64,000 nt of DNA from Deltaproteobacteria bacterium (GTDB lineage Bacteria; Acidobacteriota; Thermoanaerobaculia; Multivoradales; JAHZIX01). Shown in pieces: positions 63,550 to 64,000 of the stretch. The translations under genes were made by a program, and so were the position numbers. The notes beneath the pieces are model-generated. The model saw only the letters and a program-made list of their open reading frames with translations. It was not told where the DNA came from and searched no databases. The DNA lies in contig JAHZIX010000028.1 in NCBI GenBank assembly GCA_022601195.1, positions 62,001 through 126,000 on the forward strand. Direction: 5' to 3'. Position 1 is the stretch's first letter; every line of letters starts with the position of its first letter.

Positions 63550-64000
63550 ATGGAGGTGACGATCGCAACCGCCAGACCGCAAGCTGATCTCGATCTGGTG
63601 CAGCGTCACCGTTACGGTGATTCTGAGGCTCTTGGAGAGGTGTATCACCGGTATGGCGATATGGTCTTCAACCTGGCCTACCGCATGAGCGGAGACCGGG
63701 AGCTGGCGGCAGATTTTACTCAGGAGACTTTTCTTCGAGTTCATCGATCTCTCGGACGTTTCCATGGCCGGTCGACCCTCAAGACTTGGATCTATCGAGT
63801 CGCTCTCAATCACTGTCGCAGTCGTTTGAGCCGCCGTCGCTGGAAGCCGGTCCCTCTGGCGGAGGAGAGCGAGAGGGGTGGCCCTCAGCTGGTGGACGAA
63901 CGGCGCGATCCGGAACAGAGAGCCCTTTCCACCGACCGGCAACGGATTGTCGAAGAAGGCTTGCAGCTCCTCCCGCCGGTATTTCGCGAGGCGGTCGTGC
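63550..64000 (+). CDS. ECF-type RNA polymerase sigma factor (partial)
   Basis: The first 150 residues of a sigma factor cut by the window end. Region 2 includes DFTQETFLRVHRSLGRFHG and LKTWIYRVALNHCRSRL, typical of RpoE-like ECF factors. The sequence ends at the start of region 4 (VEEGLQLLPPVFREAVV). ATG 63550 has GAGGAG eight to nine bases upstream. It lies 97 bp after the amidase gene and may be its own unit; a partner anti-sigma gene would lie outside the window. Confidence 0.9.
   Translation, partial: MEVTIATARPQADLDLVQRHRYGDSEALGEVYHRYGDMVFNLAYRMSGDRELAADFTQETFLRVHRSLGRFHGRSTLKTWIYRVALNHCRSRLSRRRWKPVPLAEESERGGPQLVDERRDPEQRALSTDRQRIVEEGLQLLPPVFREAVV

Overview
The window is GC-rich, densely coded bacterial chromosome. 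Several features suggest an Acidobacteriota lineage, possibly Thermoanaerobaculia-like: large Ser/Thr kinases with C-terminal TPRs paired with ECF sigma factors, TPR-CHAT lipoproteins, a secreted-protein C-terminus reading DGFESGDTSSWS, an M28 aminopeptidase with C-terminal beta repeats, and paired M16 peptidases. This placement rests on gene content alone and is an inference. I see no tRNA, rRNA, CRISPR array, prophage or transposase gene.

Layout. 1-155 is the tail of a secreted protein. 462-10057 holds two ECF-sigma/TPR-kinase pairs in opposite orientation around a SWIM-SNF2 helicase. 10182-13643 has an FAD oxidoreductase, a small membrane protein and an AmpG-like transporter. 13907-19392 is regulatory module A: TPR-CHAT lipoprotein, small unknown protein, ECF sigma with a C-terminal hydrophobic anchor, and a zinc-finger anti-sigma-like membrane protein. 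19425-24911 is a minus-strand run: methyltransferase, D-aminoacylase-like amidohydrolase, membrane protein, 5'-nucleotidase-like phosphatase that appears to start at ATT, L7/L12-CTD-like protein and DUF4336 protein. 25189-26886 is a TPR lipoprotein. 27064-30750 is an ArsR-pstSCAB cluster in which pstB carries an in-frame TAA inside its ABC signature. 31044-37892 holds a HEXXH protein, two small proteins, an alkylsulfatase-like enzyme, a PsiD-like decarboxylase and an SDR. 38023-42447 holds an M28 aminopeptidase and a two-domain serine hydrolase. A 133-bp palindromic REP-like element lies at 42518-42650. 42666-49298 (minus strand) is regulatory module B: ECF sigma, membrane protein, TPR-CHAT lipoprotein and a degenerate S8 subtilase. 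49840-64000 is more housekeeping: hisS, an EF-G paralogue, a Ser/Thr kinase, an M16 pair, lexA, pilT with a coiled-coil tail, a LysM amidase and the start of a fifth ECF sigma gene.

How the genes may work together. The main theme is signal transduction by phosphorylation (three kinases), alternative sigma factors (five) and caspase-like CHAT proteases (two). In modules A and B a predicted surface-anchored TPR-CHAT protease sits beside an ECF sigma and a single-pass membrane protein. This suggests protease-gated sigma release, similar in logic to the TPR-CHAT/Csx30/sigma circuit of type III-E CRISPR but with no CRISPR component here. It is the best candidate for a little-described system in the window. 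A second pattern is short tandem repeats (11-15 bp) lying on stop codons at four loci.
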